DNA of 64,000 nucleotides from Lachnospiraceae bacterium AC3007 (GCA_000621405.1 JHYK01000015.1:1-64000); one strand, 5' to 3'; positions 46,156 through 56,114 are shown, numbered from the stretch's first letter. Notes: generated from the sequence alone by a model not told the origin. Program-made: numbers and translations.

Positions 46156-48273
46156 ATGAACGAAGAGTATCCGCTTGCGCTTCCTTTAGGCACGGTGCTC
46201 GCGGGACAATATGAGATAAACGGGATACTGGGGCAGGGCGGCTTCGGCATAACCTACTGTGCCTATGATCACAGGATGGGAGGCAGGGTCGCCGTTAAGG
46301 AGTTTTTCCCTGATTCTCTTGCGGCGCGTACCGGCGGGACTTCGGTGTCGGCTTTTTCCGGTGACAGGACAGAGAGCTTTGAATACGGAAAGAGCTGTTT
46401 CCTTAAAGAAGCCGAGACTCTAGCGCAGTTCATCGGAAATGAGAACATAGTCAGGGTCATAAGCTATTTCGAAGAAAACGGCACGGCATACTTTGTGATG
46501 GAATTCATAGAGGGGCTGAGCTTTGACGATTATATCAAACAGCGCGGCGGATCCATAGGCTTTGAAGAAGCATCCCGCGTGCTCGTGCCAATTATGGAAG
46601 CTCTGCAGCAGGTGCACAGCCAGGGCATAATACACAGGGATGTGACTCCCGACAACATATTCATCACAAGGGACGGCATACCGAAACTCATAGACTTCGG
46701 AGCGGCCAGATACAGTCTGGGCGACAAGAGCCAGAGCCTTGATGTTGTATTAAAGCACGGCTTTGCGCCGAAGGAGCAGTATACAAGGCGCGGCAGGCAG
46801 GGCCCTTATACGGATGTGTATTCTATCGGCGCAAGCTTTTATTATGCCGTAACGGGCAAGAGGCCTCCTGATGCGATAGAGCGCATGGATGAGGATAACC
46901 TTATAGCGCCGAGCGCAAGGGGAGTGCATATACCCTATGAAGCTGAGGAAGCGATTCTTAAGGCACTGAGCCTTCAGCCTGCTGAACGTTTTCAGAGCAT
47001 GGAGGAATTCGAGCGGGCTCTTCTGGGGCCGAAGACTCTGTCGAAGAAGACGCCTGCGGAGGCGGAGAGGACTCCCCGTTCATACAGGCGGGATGAGAAG
47101 AAACAGGGAGGTCTAATAGTTCCTTTGATCGTCGGTGTGGCAGCGGTCGTATTCATAGTACTTCTTGTGCTCGCGATAAGGTTTGTTTCATCCGTGATAA
47201 AAGACAGGACAGATGCTTCGGCTGAAACTGAGACCGTGGAGGCGGTATCGGAAGAAGAGTCATCTTCCGATGATGTCGAAGCAGAAGATACGGAAGATGA
47301 CAGCAATACTGATAATGCTTCGGCTGAAGAAACTGTGGAAGAGACTGAAACAGACTACGGTGTTGAAGAAAACTGGCCCGAGATCATTGGGAATACGCCT
47401 GACAATCTGGTCAACAATTCTCATTTTGATCCCGATGGAGGATACATATTACCTGACTACGGTACGAACTCATGTCTTTCGACGATCGGGGATATCACAT
47501 ATTATCTCCGCGCTACAGAAAACGGAGACAGGATGGTCTATGCATTTTCTCAGACGACGAACGAGGATGCTCCCGTTCCCGAGCTTGAAAGGTTCAAATA
47601 TGTGGAAAGACTGCTCGTATCCGATGAATTTTTTTATCTCTACATAAGAGATGAGGGATCATATTACTGTGTGCGAAGGAGTGACGGCAGCATCAAGGGC
47701 TCGAGGCCTGTCGACGACCCGAGGGCCTGCGCATTCAGGGATGGCTTTTTCTTCTACGTCGGTGAGAATTCCGTTGGAGGTCCGTCGGTATACATGGTGC
47801 CTGCGGGTGATCTGAATGCCGAGCCTCATGAGATATCATCTTTCTGGAGCAAGGAGAAGATATCGACACTGTGCGCTGCAGACAACGGCGTGGTATACCG
47901 CGCAAGAGGCGAGCAGCTCTTCCTCGGGATAGTCGAGATAGAAGGTGATCAGTACAAGGAGCGCCATTACACTGATTTTACGTATCATGACGGTAATATA
48001 TGGGAACTTGTGGCTGACGGGGATGACATCTTTTTTGTGGCGCAGACGGCGGAGGATTCGTGGGATATAGGCCGGTTCAATACTTCCTCCGACAAAACGA
48101 CGATCCTTACTTCGGTACCGTCGAAGATCCATCCGTGCATCGGCATTTACTATAAGGACGGGCAGAGGAGGATCGATTATTATTACGAACCGGTCAGTGA
48201 AGCGGACGGGAGTCCCTGCTTTATACTGATGGATGATGAGGGCTCGGTCCTTAAAACGATCGATCTGTCCTGA
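46156..48273 (+). CDS. Hanks-type Ser/Thr kinase with DUF5050-like sensor (kinase 2)
   Basis: A 705-residue paralogue of kinase 1 with the same layout: kinase (about 10-290; VAVKEFFP, IHRDVTPDNIF, IDFGAARY), membrane helix near 323-345, acidic spacer, and a propeller-like outer domain with IIGNTPDNLVNNSHF. The first 900 bases are nearly the same as in kinase 1, including long identical stretches around the activation segment, while the outer domains differ much more. This points to recent duplication or gene conversion of the catalytic part with divergent sensing. AGAGGA precedes the ATG. Confidence 0.87.
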   Translation: MNEEYPLALPLGTVLAGQYEINGILGQGGFGITYCAYDHRMGGRVAVKEFFPDSLAARTGGTSVSAFSGDRTESFEYGKSCFLKEAETLAQFIGNENIVRVISYFEENGTAYFVMEFIEGLSFDDYIKQRGGSIGFEEASRVLVPIMEALQQVHSQGIIHRDVTPDNIFITRDGIPKLIDFGAARYSLGDKSQSLDVVLKHGFAPKEQYTRRGRQGPYTDVYSIGASFYYAVTGKRPPDAIERMDEDNLIAPSARGVHIPYEAEEAILKALSLQPAERFQSMEEFERALLGPKTLSKKTPAEAERTPRSYRRDEKKQGGLIVPLIVGVAAVVFIVLLVLAIRFVSSVIKDRTDASAETETVEAVSEEESSSDDVEAEDTEDDSNTDNASAEETVEETETDYGVEENWPEIIGNTPDNLVNNSHFDPDGGYILPDYGTNSCLSTIGDITYYLRATENGDRMVYAFSQTTNEDAPVPELERFKYVERLLVSDEFFYLYIRDEGSYYCVRRSDGSIKGSRPVDDPRACAFRDGFFFYVGENSVGGPSVYMVPAGDLNAEPHEISSFWSKEKISTLCAADNGVVYRARGEQLFLGIVEIEGDQYKERHYTDFTYHDGNIWELVADGDDIFFVAQTAEDSWDIGRFNTSSDKTTILTSVPSKIHPCIGIYYKDGQRRIDYYYEPVSEADGSPCFILMDDEGSVLKTIDLS

Positions 48274-48302
48274 GGGTAAATTGAGTTCAAGGAGAATCAT
48301 GG

Positions 48303-49904
48303 ATGAATGAGAAATATCCGCTGGCCCTGCCTCAGGGCACGGTGCTTGCGGGACAATACATCATAGAGGATGTGCTGGGACAGGGAGGCTTCGGGATCAC
48401 GTACCGGGCTTTGGATCATAAGAGCGGAAGCCGGGTCGCGCTGAAGGAATTCTTTCCTGATTCCCTTGCTGCGCGAACAAGCGTAACTACTGTGTCCGCT
48501 TTTTCGGGCCCCAGAGGGGAGGACTTTGCCTACGGCAAACAGTGCTTTCTCCAGGAGGCAAAGACTCTGGCGCAGTTCATAGGAAACGACAATATAGTCC
48601 GAGTGCACAGCTACTTTGAAGAGAACGGCACGGCTTACTTCGTGATGGATTACATCGAAGGGATAAGCCTTGCCGAATATATCAGGCACTACGGCGGAAA
48701 GATAACCTACGAGCAGTCACTGAACGCTCTGCTTCCCGTGATCGATGCTTTGGGAGCCGTGCACAACCAGGGCATCATCCACAGGGATGTGACGCCCGAC
48801 AACATCTTTATCACGACCGAAGGAGTCATAAAACTCATTGATTTCGGCGCTGCAAGATACAGCTTAGGCGATAAGAGTCAGAGCCTCGACATAGTCTTAA
48901 AGCATGGTTACGCGCCGAAGGAGCAGTATATGCGTCGTGGAAGGCAGGGACCATATACTGATATATATTCGCTCGGAGCATGTTTTTATTTTGCAGTCAC
49001 GGGAACTCTGCCTCCGGATTCCGTGGACCGGCTTGAAGATGATAAGATAGTCCCGATGAGTGAGTTCGGGGCTGATCTGCCGGACGTTGCGGAGCAGGCG
49101 ATAATGAAGGCCTTAAGCGTAAGGGCGGAGGATCGCTTCCGGAGCATGGAAGAATTCAAGATGGCGCTCTTCGGAAGATCTCCTGCGATCGTTTCCGAAC
49201 CTCCCGTTAAGCAGACATATTTCACGGCTCCGGGAGAGGACGGGAAGGATAAGTTCAAGACCGTTCTTATGGAAGACGGAGCCGGCATGCAGAGTTTCAA
49301 TAAGCGGCCGAATGACCACATAAGACCGAAAGCGCGTGCAAAGAAAAAGGATACAGGGATCCTGGGCGCTCCGCTGATACTCTACATAGCGATCGCTCTT
49401 ATGAGCCTGGTGTTTGCCATCGCCATCATAGTGATAAGCGTCTTTCTTTTTAAGGCAGATCCTGAGGACGATGTCTCAGAGGCTGTGGAAGCGGTATCGG
49501 AAGAGGCTGACGCGGACTCTTCGGATACCGGTGATGACGAAGATACAGGAAATGAAGATGCCGGTGATGACACATCTGAGACATCCGGCGGCAAAGGAAA
49601 AGCTCAGATAGGTTTCTACGGTTCGACAGTTACCGACGATCTTGCGGAATATAAAGACACTCCCAGGGGAGTCATGGTCAGCGATGTCATAGAGGGCACC
49701 GGAGCCGAAGAGGCAGGGATGCTCCCCGGCGATATCATCACTAATATAAGAGGACGGACCATCACGAGCATGGAGACCCTGAAAGAGGAGATATCAGGCT
49801 GCGAAGTGGGAGAGTCGGTCGTCATGAGTGTGCAGCGGCCCGGTGAAAACGGATATGAGGAAGAGATACTGGTCGTCGTGCTCACAGCTGAAGAGGGGGT
49901 CTGA
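48303..49904 (+). CDS. Hanks-type Ser/Thr kinase with C-terminal PDZ domain (kinase 3)
   Basis: A 533-residue third paralogue. Kinase domain about 10-290 (LGQGGFGITYRA, VALKEFFP, IHRDVTPDNIF, IDFGAARY), then a linker with several Thr, a membrane helix at about 355-382, and an acidic spacer. Instead of the propeller it has a PDZ domain (about 432-530): DTPRGVMVSDVIEGTGAEEA and GDIITNIRGRTITSMETLKE. Bacterial PDZ domains bind protein C-termini or peptides outside the cell. AAGGAG precedes the ATG. It is two bases upstream of the zinc-ribbon gene. Confidence 0.87.
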   Translation: MNEKYPLALPQGTVLAGQYIIEDVLGQGGFGITYRALDHKSGSRVALKEFFPDSLAARTSVTTVSAFSGPRGEDFAYGKQCFLQEAKTLAQFIGNDNIVRVHSYFEENGTAYFVMDYIEGISLAEYIRHYGGKITYEQSLNALLPVIDALGAVHNQGIIHRDVTPDNIFITTEGVIKLIDFGAARYSLGDKSQSLDIVLKHGYAPKEQYMRRGRQGPYTDIYSLGACFYFAVTGTLPPDSVDRLEDDKIVPMSEFGADLPDVAEQAIMKALSVRAEDRFRSMEEFKMALFGRSPAIVSEPPVKQTYFTAPGEDGKDKFKTVLMEDGAGMQSFNKRPNDHIRPKARAKKKDTGILGAPLILYIAIALMSLVFAIAIIVISVFLFKADPEDDVSEAVEAVSEEADADSSDTGDDEDTGNEDAGDDTSETSGGKGKAQIGFYGSTVTDDLAEYKDTPRGVMVSDVIEGTGAEEAGMLPGDIITNIRGRTITSMETLKEEISGCEVGESVVMSVQRPGENGYEEEILVVVLTAEEGV

Positions 49905-49906
49905 TA

Positions 49907-50317
49907 ATGGCAATAACGGAATGCGCAAACGGACATGTATATGACAGCAGCATACACAGCAGCTGTCCTTACTGCAGCGAAGGGATATACCGTGTGGACT
50001 TCGGGATGAGCAATGAGGATATAGGAAAAACTGTACTGCTCGATGAGGATTCCCCGGCATATGCGGCAGCAGATGATACAGGAAAAACTGTACTGCTCGA
50101 TGAGGATGTCCCGACATATGAGGGATCCGGCAGCCGGTCTGATACAGGCTTTCAGAACATAGCACCTCTTCTTTCGGATGAAAACGCCCCCGCCCCTGGA
50201 CGGCTCATCTGCACGCAGGGAGAGGACATGGGAAGGGAGATCGTCCTCAGGGCCGGAGAGACAGTAAGGGTCAGGGACGGTAATTATATATTTGTGCCAT
50301 TCTGGAGCGAGAGATGA
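49907..50317 (+). CDS. Zinc-ribbon protein with shortened FHA-like end
   Basis: A 136-residue protein. The N-terminus ECANGHVYDSSIHSSCPYC is a zinc-ribbon-like CxxGH-type motif found in proteins that end in a phosphothreonine-binding FHA domain. Two near-identical segments, GKTVLLDED, follow (also repeated in DNA over about 27 bases); their Thr residues are likely phosphorylation sites. The last 40 residues (GRLICTQGEDMGREIVLRAG) look like the start of an FHA domain, but the GR-x-x-S core and the remaining strands are missing. It overlaps the phosphatase gene by ATGA. It is likely a kinase substrate. Confidence 0.55.
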   Translation: MAITECANGHVYDSSIHSSCPYCSEGIYRVDFGMSNEDIGKTVLLDEDSPAYAAADDTGKTVLLDEDVPTYEGSGSRSDTGFQNIAPLLSDENAPAPGRLICTQGEDMGREIVLRAGETVRVRDGNYIFVPFWSER

Positions 50318-51039
50318 GATTTGACGTATACGGATACAGCGATAAAGGCGGCAGGAGCCATAATGAAGACTCCTCCGGATATGCGGCAGGCGGCGGCAGC
50401 GGTATATTCGTGGTGGCCGACGGACTCGGAGGACACTCCTACGGAGAACTTGCTTCGGCATGCGTAAAGGATGTCCTTCTCGGAGAATGGAGTCCGGATA
50501 TCTCTGACCGTACGTCCTGGATCGCAGAAGCTATCGGGACTGCCAACAAAAAGATAATGGCGATAGCTGCCGAAAAGAACACGGTCCTCAAAAGCACTGT
50601 CGTGGCTCTTGCCATAGACGGCACAAAGGCCGTATGGGCGCACTCCGGGGATTCAAGGCTCTATTATTTCCATGACGGAGAAATGGCGGCTTATACGGAC
50701 GATCACTCCGTGGCCTATAAGAAATACAAGGCCGGTGAGATTAGACGCGAGGATATCGCTACCGACGAGGATCAGTCGAGCCTGCTCCGCGCGCTGGGAG
50801 GCGAGACCCGTTACGAGCCCGTGATAACGGAATGCGGAAGAGAGCTGGAAGCCGGCGACGCCTTCCTGCTCTGCTCTGACGGCGCATGGGAATACATCCG
50901 GGAGGAGGAGATGCTAACGGATCTTACCGGATCGCAGAGTGCAGCGGAGTGGGGAAATGCAATGCTGCAGCGGATACTGAGTCGTGTTATGATAAAAAAC
51001 GATAATATCACACTGGTAACAGTGAGGCTCGTCTCGTGA
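50314..51039 (+). CDS. PP2C-type Ser/Thr phosphatase
   Basis: A 241-residue metal-dependent phosphatase of the PP2C/Stp family. Motifs are the start YSDKGGRSHNEDS with the metal-binding Asp, VVADGLGGHSYGE, VWAHSGDSRLYYFHDG, and LLCSDGAWEYI near the end. It would remove phosphates placed by the three upstream kinases. Overlapping ATGA junctions join it to the zinc-ribbon gene before it and the diguanylate cyclase gene after it. Confidence 0.9.
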   Translation: MRFDVYGYSDKGGRSHNEDSSGYAAGGGSGIFVVADGLGGHSYGELASACVKDVLLGEWSPDISDRTSWIAEAIGTANKKIMAIAAEKNTVLKSTVVALAIDGTKAVWAHSGDSRLYYFHDGEMAAYTDDHSVAYKKYKAGEIRREDIATDEDQSSLLRALGGETRYEPVITECGRELEAGDAFLLCSDGAWEYIREEEMLTDLTGSQSAAEWGNAMLQRILSRVMIKNDNITLVTVRLVS

Positions 51040-53207
51040 CACAGGAGGATGATGTGAAGAACAAAGGCATAATGGCAGATATAATACACTATGCCCGTCC
51101 CAAATATATTATCGTGATCATCGTATCGCTGCTCATAGCGGTGGCGATGGTAGTCACTGACAACGCCTTTGACAGTTCAAGACCTTCTGAGGCTGATTTC
51201 TCCGGAGACTGGACCACAGAGTCCGGGGAGGTCGTCGATACCGACGAGGTCACCATGGGAAGATATGGCGGCCGGGGGATACTCACAAAGGACCTGCCCG
51301 TTGAGCTGGACTATGGTACCGCTCTTTGCTTTACCGGAAACAATATCAGCTTTACAGTCTTTGTCGACGATGAGCCGGTGTATTCCTTCAGTGAGGAGGA
51401 AAACTTTACCGGAAAGGGATACGGCAGCGCATATCATACCATAGCTTTGTATCCCGAATGGGGAGGACGTACCGTAAAGATAGATGCATCCAGCGTCTTC
51501 AGCAGTAAGACCGGCGGAAGGATACGCGATATATCACTGGAACCCGCCCAGAGTTTCAGGAGCCGTCAGGCAGAAGGCATGCTCATTCCATTTGTCTTCT
51601 CGGTGATCATTTTCTCTATAGGGCTGATCCTGCTGTCAGTCAGGATCATCCTGCCTTTCAGACCGGAGCAGCCTGATCTCATCTCTCTGGGGATAACCGC
51701 GATATTAGCGGGTATATGGTTCTGCTGCGATACGGGCTTTTATCGCCTGACGATGAATGCCGTGATCTTAAGCCGGATCATGGATCTTACACTGCTGCAT
51801 ATCTGGATGCTTCCTTTGTTTCTCTTTATCTATTCAGTCACGGATGAGAAGAGAAAGCAGTACGTATATCTTGCAATGAGCCTGACGGCAGCAGATATAG
51901 CGCTCGTCCTCTTCAGGCGTTTTGTCCTTGGGATAGAAATGTCCAACGTGCTCTGGATACTGCCTGTCTATTACGGCTGCATGGCTCTTATCATAGTCTT
52001 TATGCTCAGGTCGGACCGGCGTAACAGCCGAAGGAAAAAGCAGAAACTGGACCGGTCATTCCTCGTTCTCGGACTCATACTTGCAGGCGCCTGTGTCATC
52101 ATGGATATGCTCACCTACCGCTCGGGAGCATACAGCGGGACGGGCAGGGGAGAGTTTACCCGTGTCGGGCTGTGCGCCTTTTTCACACTGATGGCGGTGG
52201 GATCGCTGCGCACGTGGATCAGGGAGAAAGTGTCCAACAGACGCGAGCATTTTATCAATCAGATGCTCCAGTACGCGTTATCATCCGGCGATCCCGAGGA
52301 GAGTATCGCATCGGTGATGGAGTATTTCGGTAATGAGTTCAAGGCCGGCCACGTCTTTATTTACGAAAACATGCATGACGGAACGTTCCGGAATACCTAT
52401 GAATGGTTCAGAGCAGGGATCACGGGGCTTGAGGATGACAGCTACAAGGTGATCCCGTACGAGGGGGTCGTGGATCAGCTCTATGAAGTCTTCATGAAGG
52501 AGCACAGGCTGATACTGGATGATTCCGAGGCAACAAGACAGCTCAATCCGCAGCTCCATGATCTTATCGTTAAGCTGAAGCTCAAAAGGACGGTCGTGGG
52601 ACCGCTGGAGTCTGTCAGTGAGCTGAAGGGTTTCTTTGGCGCAAGTATTGTTCCGAAGGAGAACAGCAGGGAAGTCGCCGGTATGATCTGGCTCATGTCT
52701 TATTTTGTCACCCAGATGCTCCTGCAGCGGGATGAGAAGAGAGACCTCATCAGATACAGCTATCATGATGCACTCACCGGCGTATGCAACAGGCGCGCCA
52801 TGGATGAATTCGAGGAGGAGCACGCTGATGATGCGCCTTACGGCTTTGTCATGTGTGATATCAACGGACTGAAGAGGGCCAATGATACGCAGGGACACGA
52901 TGCAGGAGACGAGATGATCCTGGATGTCGCAGGCTGCCTTACAGAGGCCTTCGGAGAGGAAAATGTCTACCGTCTCGGAGGAGACGAGTTCGCTGCTTAT
53001 TCATTGGGGACGACTCAGGAGGAATTTAAAGGCCTTGTACGAAAAGTGCGCTATCTCGTAGCCGTAAAACACAGGAGCATATCCATAGGAGCCGCTTATG
53101 CAGCGGATAAGACAGAAGACAGGAAGATGATCAAGGAGAAGGCCGACGAGCTCATGTACAACGAAAAAGAGCGCTATTACAAAGGCAGGCACGACAGGAG
53201 AAGATGA
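51036..53207 (+). CDS. Membrane diguanylate cyclase (7TM sensor-GGDEF)
   Basis: A 723-residue protein. One membrane helix (about 25-45), an outer beta domain (about 50-180), then about seven helices (about 190-390), an arrangement like 7TM-DISM receptors. A cytoplasmic GAF-like region (about 410-560) leads to a GGDEF domain (DALTGVCNRRAMDEFEEE; YRLGGDEFAAYS near 645). The intact GGDEF predicts synthesis of cyclic di-GMP. It overlaps the PP2C gene, so kinases, phosphatase and second messenger are made from one operon. Confidence 0.87.
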   Translation: MTQEDDVKNKGIMADIIHYARPKYIIVIIVSLLIAVAMVVTDNAFDSSRPSEADFSGDWTTESGEVVDTDEVTMGRYGGRGILTKDLPVELDYGTALCFTGNNISFTVFVDDEPVYSFSEEENFTGKGYGSAYHTIALYPEWGGRTVKIDASSVFSSKTGGRIRDISLEPAQSFRSRQAEGMLIPFVFSVIIFSIGLILLSVRIILPFRPEQPDLISLGITAILAGIWFCCDTGFYRLTMNAVILSRIMDLTLLHIWMLPLFLFIYSVTDEKRKQYVYLAMSLTAADIALVLFRRFVLGIEMSNVLWILPVYYGCMALIIVFMLRSDRRNSRRKKQKLDRSFLVLGLILAGACVIMDMLTYRSGAYSGTGRGEFTRVGLCAFFTLMAVGSLRTWIREKVSNRREHFINQMLQYALSSGDPEESIASVMEYFGNEFKAGHVFIYENMHDGTFRNTYEWFRAGITGLEDDSYKVIPYEGVVDQLYEVFMKEHRLILDDSEATRQLNPQLHDLIVKLKLKRTVVGPLESVSELKGFFGASIVPKENSREVAGMIWLMSYFVTQMLLQRDEKRDLIRYSYHDALTGVCNRRAMDEFEEEHADDAPYGFVMCDINGLKRANDTQGHDAGDEMILDVAGCLTEAFGEENVYRLGGDEFAAYSLGTTQEEFKGLVRKVRYLVAVKHRSISIGAAYAADKTEDRKMIKEKADELMYNEKERYYKGRHDRRR

Positions 53208-53265
53208 CATCCCAGGCGGCAGGGATCCGCAAGTTGTTTTTTTTTCAGGACAAGTGCTTTTCAAA

Positions 53266-53335
53266 TTGACAAGGAATCGTACTGGTGTTACCTTATTGTA
53301 TACAAGAACCAGACCTATGCACACATATGTATAGG
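53266..53335 (+). promoter_or_regulatory. Putative pflB promoter and palindrome
   Basis: TTGACA (53266-53271) with TACCTT (53289-53294) at 17 bases is a possible promoter. Downstream is an imperfect 22-base palindrome (53314-53335) with outer arms CCTAT / ATAGG, in the leader of pflB, which could be an operator. Confidence 0.35.
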
Positions 53336-53385
53336 AAATAATAATCTTTCATTACCATTATTTTATTAAATAGAAGGAGGGAACT

Positions 53386-55656
53386 ATGGCATTTGAGAAG
53401 GAATGGAGAGGCTTTAAGGGGACTCACTGGACAGATGATGTGAGCGTCCGGGATTTCATCCAGGACAACTACACACCTTATGACGGAGACGAGTCATTCC
53501 TTGCCGATCCGACAGACGCTACCAACAAGCTCTGGGGAAGGCTTCAGGAGATCCAGAAGGAAGAGAGAGACAAGGGCGGTGTCCTTGAGTGTGAGACCGA
53601 GATCGTATCTTCACTTACGGCTTACGGTCCCGGCTACATCGATGAGAGCATGAAGGATCTGGAGCAGATCGTAGGTCTTCAGACAGACAAGCCTCTGAAG
53701 AGAGCATTCATGCCTTACGGCGGAATCAAGATGGCTCAGGAAGCTGCAGAGCAGTATGGCTATCATGTAAATGACAAGTACAACCAGATCTTCAACGAGT
53801 ATCACAAGACTCATAACCAGGCAGTCTTTGATGCTTACACAGATGAGATGAAGGTTGCACGTCATACACATATCGTTACGGGTCTTCCCGACACATATGG
53901 CCGCGGACGTATCGTAGGCGACTACAGAAGGATCGCTCTCTACGGTATCGATTACCTCATCGAGAAGAAGATGCAGGACAAGAAGAACACAGGCCACGGT
54001 GATATGACCGACGATGTGATCAGGCTTCGTGAGGAGCTCGCTGATCAGATCAAGGCTCTGAAGGGCATGAAGGAGATGGCTAAGATCTACGGATACGACA
54101 TCTCAAAGCCCGCTTCAAACGCAAAGGAAGCTGTACAGTGGCTGTACTTCGGTTATCTCGCAGCTATCAAGACTCAGAACGGCGCTGCTATGTCAGTCGG
54201 ACGTATCTCTACTTTCCTTGATATCTACATGGAGAGAGACCTTAAGGAAGGCACCATCACAGAGAGCCAGGCTCAGGAGCTTATCGATCACCTGACAATG
54301 AAGTTCAGGATGGTCAAGTTTGCCCGTATCGAGTCTTACAATCAGCTCTTCTCCGGCGATCCCGTATGGGCTACCCTTGAGATGGGCGGTATCGGAATGG
54401 ACGGCCGTTCAATGGTTACAAAGAACGACTTCAGATTCCTTCATACTCTTGAGAACATGGGACCTTCACCCGAGCCCAACCTTACGGTGCTCTACAGCTC
54501 ACAGCTCGGCGATGCGTTCAAGAAGTATGCTGCAAAGATCTCAGTCATGACTTCTTCCATCCAGTATGAGAACGACGACGTCATGAAGCCTATCTGGGGC
54601 GATGACTACAGCATCTGCTGCTGCGTCTCCGCTACACAGACAGGTAAGGAGATCCAGTTCTTCGGCGCACGTGCAAACCTTGCAAAGGCTCTCCTGTACG
54701 CTATCAACGGCGGTAAGGACGAGAAGCACAAGGACAAGGAAGGCAAGCCCATGCAGTGCGGTCCCGAGCTTGCTCCCATCACCTCAGAGTATCTTGATTA
54801 TGATGAGGTCATGCATAAGTATGACATCATGCTTGACTGGCTCGCAGGTCTGTATGTCAACATCCTGAACCTGATCCACTACATGCATGATAAGTATTAT
54901 TATGAGGCAGCTGAGATGGCTCTTATCGATACCGATCTCAGAAGGACATTCGCAACAGGTATCGCAGGCTTCTCACACTGCATAGATTCACTTTCTGCTA
55001 TCAAGTACGCTAAGGTCAAGGTTCTCCGTGACGAGTTCGGCCTTGCTACAGGCTTCGAGACAGAGGGTGAGTTCCCTAAGTACGGTAATGATGATGACAG
55101 GGCTGACGAGATCGGCGTATGGCTTCTTAAGACCTTCATCACAAAGGTTAAGAAGTATCACACCTACAGGAATTCCGAGCCTACTACCTCTATCCTTACG
55201 ATCACATCCAACGTGGTCTATGGTAAGGCTACAGGCGCTACTCCCGACGGAAGAGAAGCTTACAAGCCTTTCGCTCCCGGTGCATCACCTTCTTACGGCG
55301 CAGAGACAAGCGGACTCCTTGCTTCACTGAATTCAGTGGCAAAGATCCCTTATGAGTACTCTCTTGACGGTATCTCCAATACTCAGACCATGAGCCCCGA
55401 TGCTCTCGGCCATGACGACAAGGAGAGAGCTGAGAAGCTCGTGTCCGCTATGGACGGCTACTTCGACAACGGTGCTCATCACCTTAACGTCAATGTCTTC
55501 GGTACAGAGAAGCTGCTTGACTGCCAGGCTCATCCTGAGAAGCCCGAGTATGCTAACTTCACCATCCGTGTATCAGGCTATGCTGTTAAGTTCATCAGCC
55601 TGACCAAGGAGCAGCAGGACGACGTTATCGCACGTACATGCCATAAAAAGCTCTGA
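53386..55656 (+). CDS. pflB: Pyruvate formate-lyase
   Basis: A 756-residue glycyl radical enzyme that splits pyruvate and CoA to acetyl-CoA and formate in anaerobic fermentation. The catalytic cysteine pair lies in [13 protein letters not shown] and the radical glycine in RVSGYAVKF near the C-terminus. Length is normal. AAGGAGGG precedes the ATG. Codon use is strongly biased (CTT, AAG, ATC, GCT), unlike neighbours, as in highly expressed genes. The activating enzyme gene is 3.8 kb downstream instead of adjacent. Confidence 0.96.
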   Translation: MAFEKEWRGFKGTHWTDDVSVRDFIQDNYTPYDGDESFLADPTDATNKLWGRLQEIQKEERDKGGVLECETEIVSSLTAYGPGYIDESMKDLEQIVGLQTDKPLKRAFMPYGGIKMAQEAAEQYGYHVNDKYNQIFNEYHKTHNQAVFDAYTDEMKVARHTHIVTGLPDTYGRGRIVGDYRRIALYGIDYLIEKKMQDKKNTGHGDMTDDVIRLREELADQIKALKGMKEMAKIYGYDISKPASNAKEAVQWLYFGYLAAIKTQNGAAMSVGRISTFLDIYMERDLKEGTITESQAQELIDHLTMKFRMVKFARIESYNQLFSGDPVWATLEMGGIGMDGRSMVTKNDFRFLHTLENMGPSPEPNLTVLYSSQLGDAFKKYAAKISVMTSSIQYENDDVMKPIWGDDYSICCCVSATQTGKEIQFFGARANLAKALLYAINGGKDEKHKDKEGKPMQCGPELAPITSEYLDYDEVMHKYDIMLDWLAGLYVNILNLIHYMHDKYYYEAAEMALIDTDLRRTFATGIAGFSHCIDSLSAIKYAKVKVLRDEFGLATGFETEGEFPKYGNDDDRADEIGVWLLKTFITKVKKYHTYRNSEPTTSILTITSNVVYGKATGATPDGREAYKPFAPGASPSYGAETSGLLASLNSVAKIPYEYSLDGISNTQTMSPDALGHDDKERAEKLVSAMDGYFDNGAHHLNVNVFGTEKLLDCQAHPEKPEYANFTIRVSGYAVKFISLTKEQQDDVIARTCHKKL

Positions 55657-55668
55657 TCCGTGGAGATC

Positions 55669-55763
55669 AGGAACGGACACTTGTGTCCGTTCCTGTATCG
55701 ACACGAGAGCAGGCAAATTGCATGAGGAAGCAGGGCGATAGCCCGGATTCCGAATGCAATTTG
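55669..55763. repeat. Hairpins just after pflB
   Basis: A perfect 12-base-pair hairpin with a TT loop (55669-55694, core GGAACGGACAC) lies 12 bases after the pflB stop but has no T-run. A second inverted repeat, CAAATTGCAT (55714-55723) and ATGCAATTTG (55754-55763), follows. The first may protect the abundant pflB message. Confidence 0.55.
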
Positions 55764-55827
55764 AGGAGCGCGGAAGCTGCGAAGCAGCGGAGCGATCCGT
55801 AGCTTTTTCAGATGTAAAACAACACCC

Positions 55828-55864
55828 AGCCCCCGGGATCATCTTACGGTCCCGGGGGCTTTTT
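55828..55864 (+). terminator. pflB terminator A
   Basis: AGCCCCCGGGA pairs with TCCCGGGGGCT over 11 bases, followed by a T-run. Confidence 0.85.
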
Positions 55865-55931
55865 ATGCTCCGCGCGAAAGCTGCGAAGCAGCGGAGCGAT
55901 CCGTAGCTTTTTCAGATGTAAAACAATACCC

Positions 55932-55965
55932 AGCCCCCAGGATCTTACGGTCTTGGGGGCTTTTT
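55932..55965 (+). terminator. pflB terminator B
   Basis: AGCCCCCAGGA with TCTTGGGGGCT, then T-run; a diverged copy of terminator A. Confidence 0.85.
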
Positions 55966-56032
55966 ATGCTCCGATCGGAAGCTGCGAAGCAGCGGAGCGA
56001 TCCGTAGCTTTTTATAAAAGTAAAGTAATTCC

Positions 56033-56060
56033 CCCGGGGCCGAGAGGCCCCGGGTTTTTT
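56033..56060 (+). terminator. pflB terminator C
   Basis: CCCGGGGCC-GAGA-GGCCCCGGG, then six T; the strongest of the three and unrelated in sequence to A and B. Confidence 0.88.
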
Positions 56061-56108
56061 GTTGCCCCTGTCTTGTTGTCCCCCGATGACTTAATGAACC
56101 GAATCAAG

Positions 56109-56114
56109 TATAAT
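56109..56114 (+). promoter_or_regulatory. Putative -10 of the YdjG-like gene
   Basis: A perfect TATAAT 52 bases before the start codon; no clear -35 at standard spacing. Confidence 0.35.

Larger units (their letters stand above)
55774..56025. repeat. Tandemly repeated terminator units
   Basis: A unit of about 100 bases is repeated: it starts AAGCTGCGAAGCAGCGGAGC at 55774, 55878 and 55979 (periods 104 and 101), continues through GATCCGTAGCTTTTT, and in the first two copies ends in a full terminator. The third copy is partial and leads into a different terminator. Confidence 0.8.
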
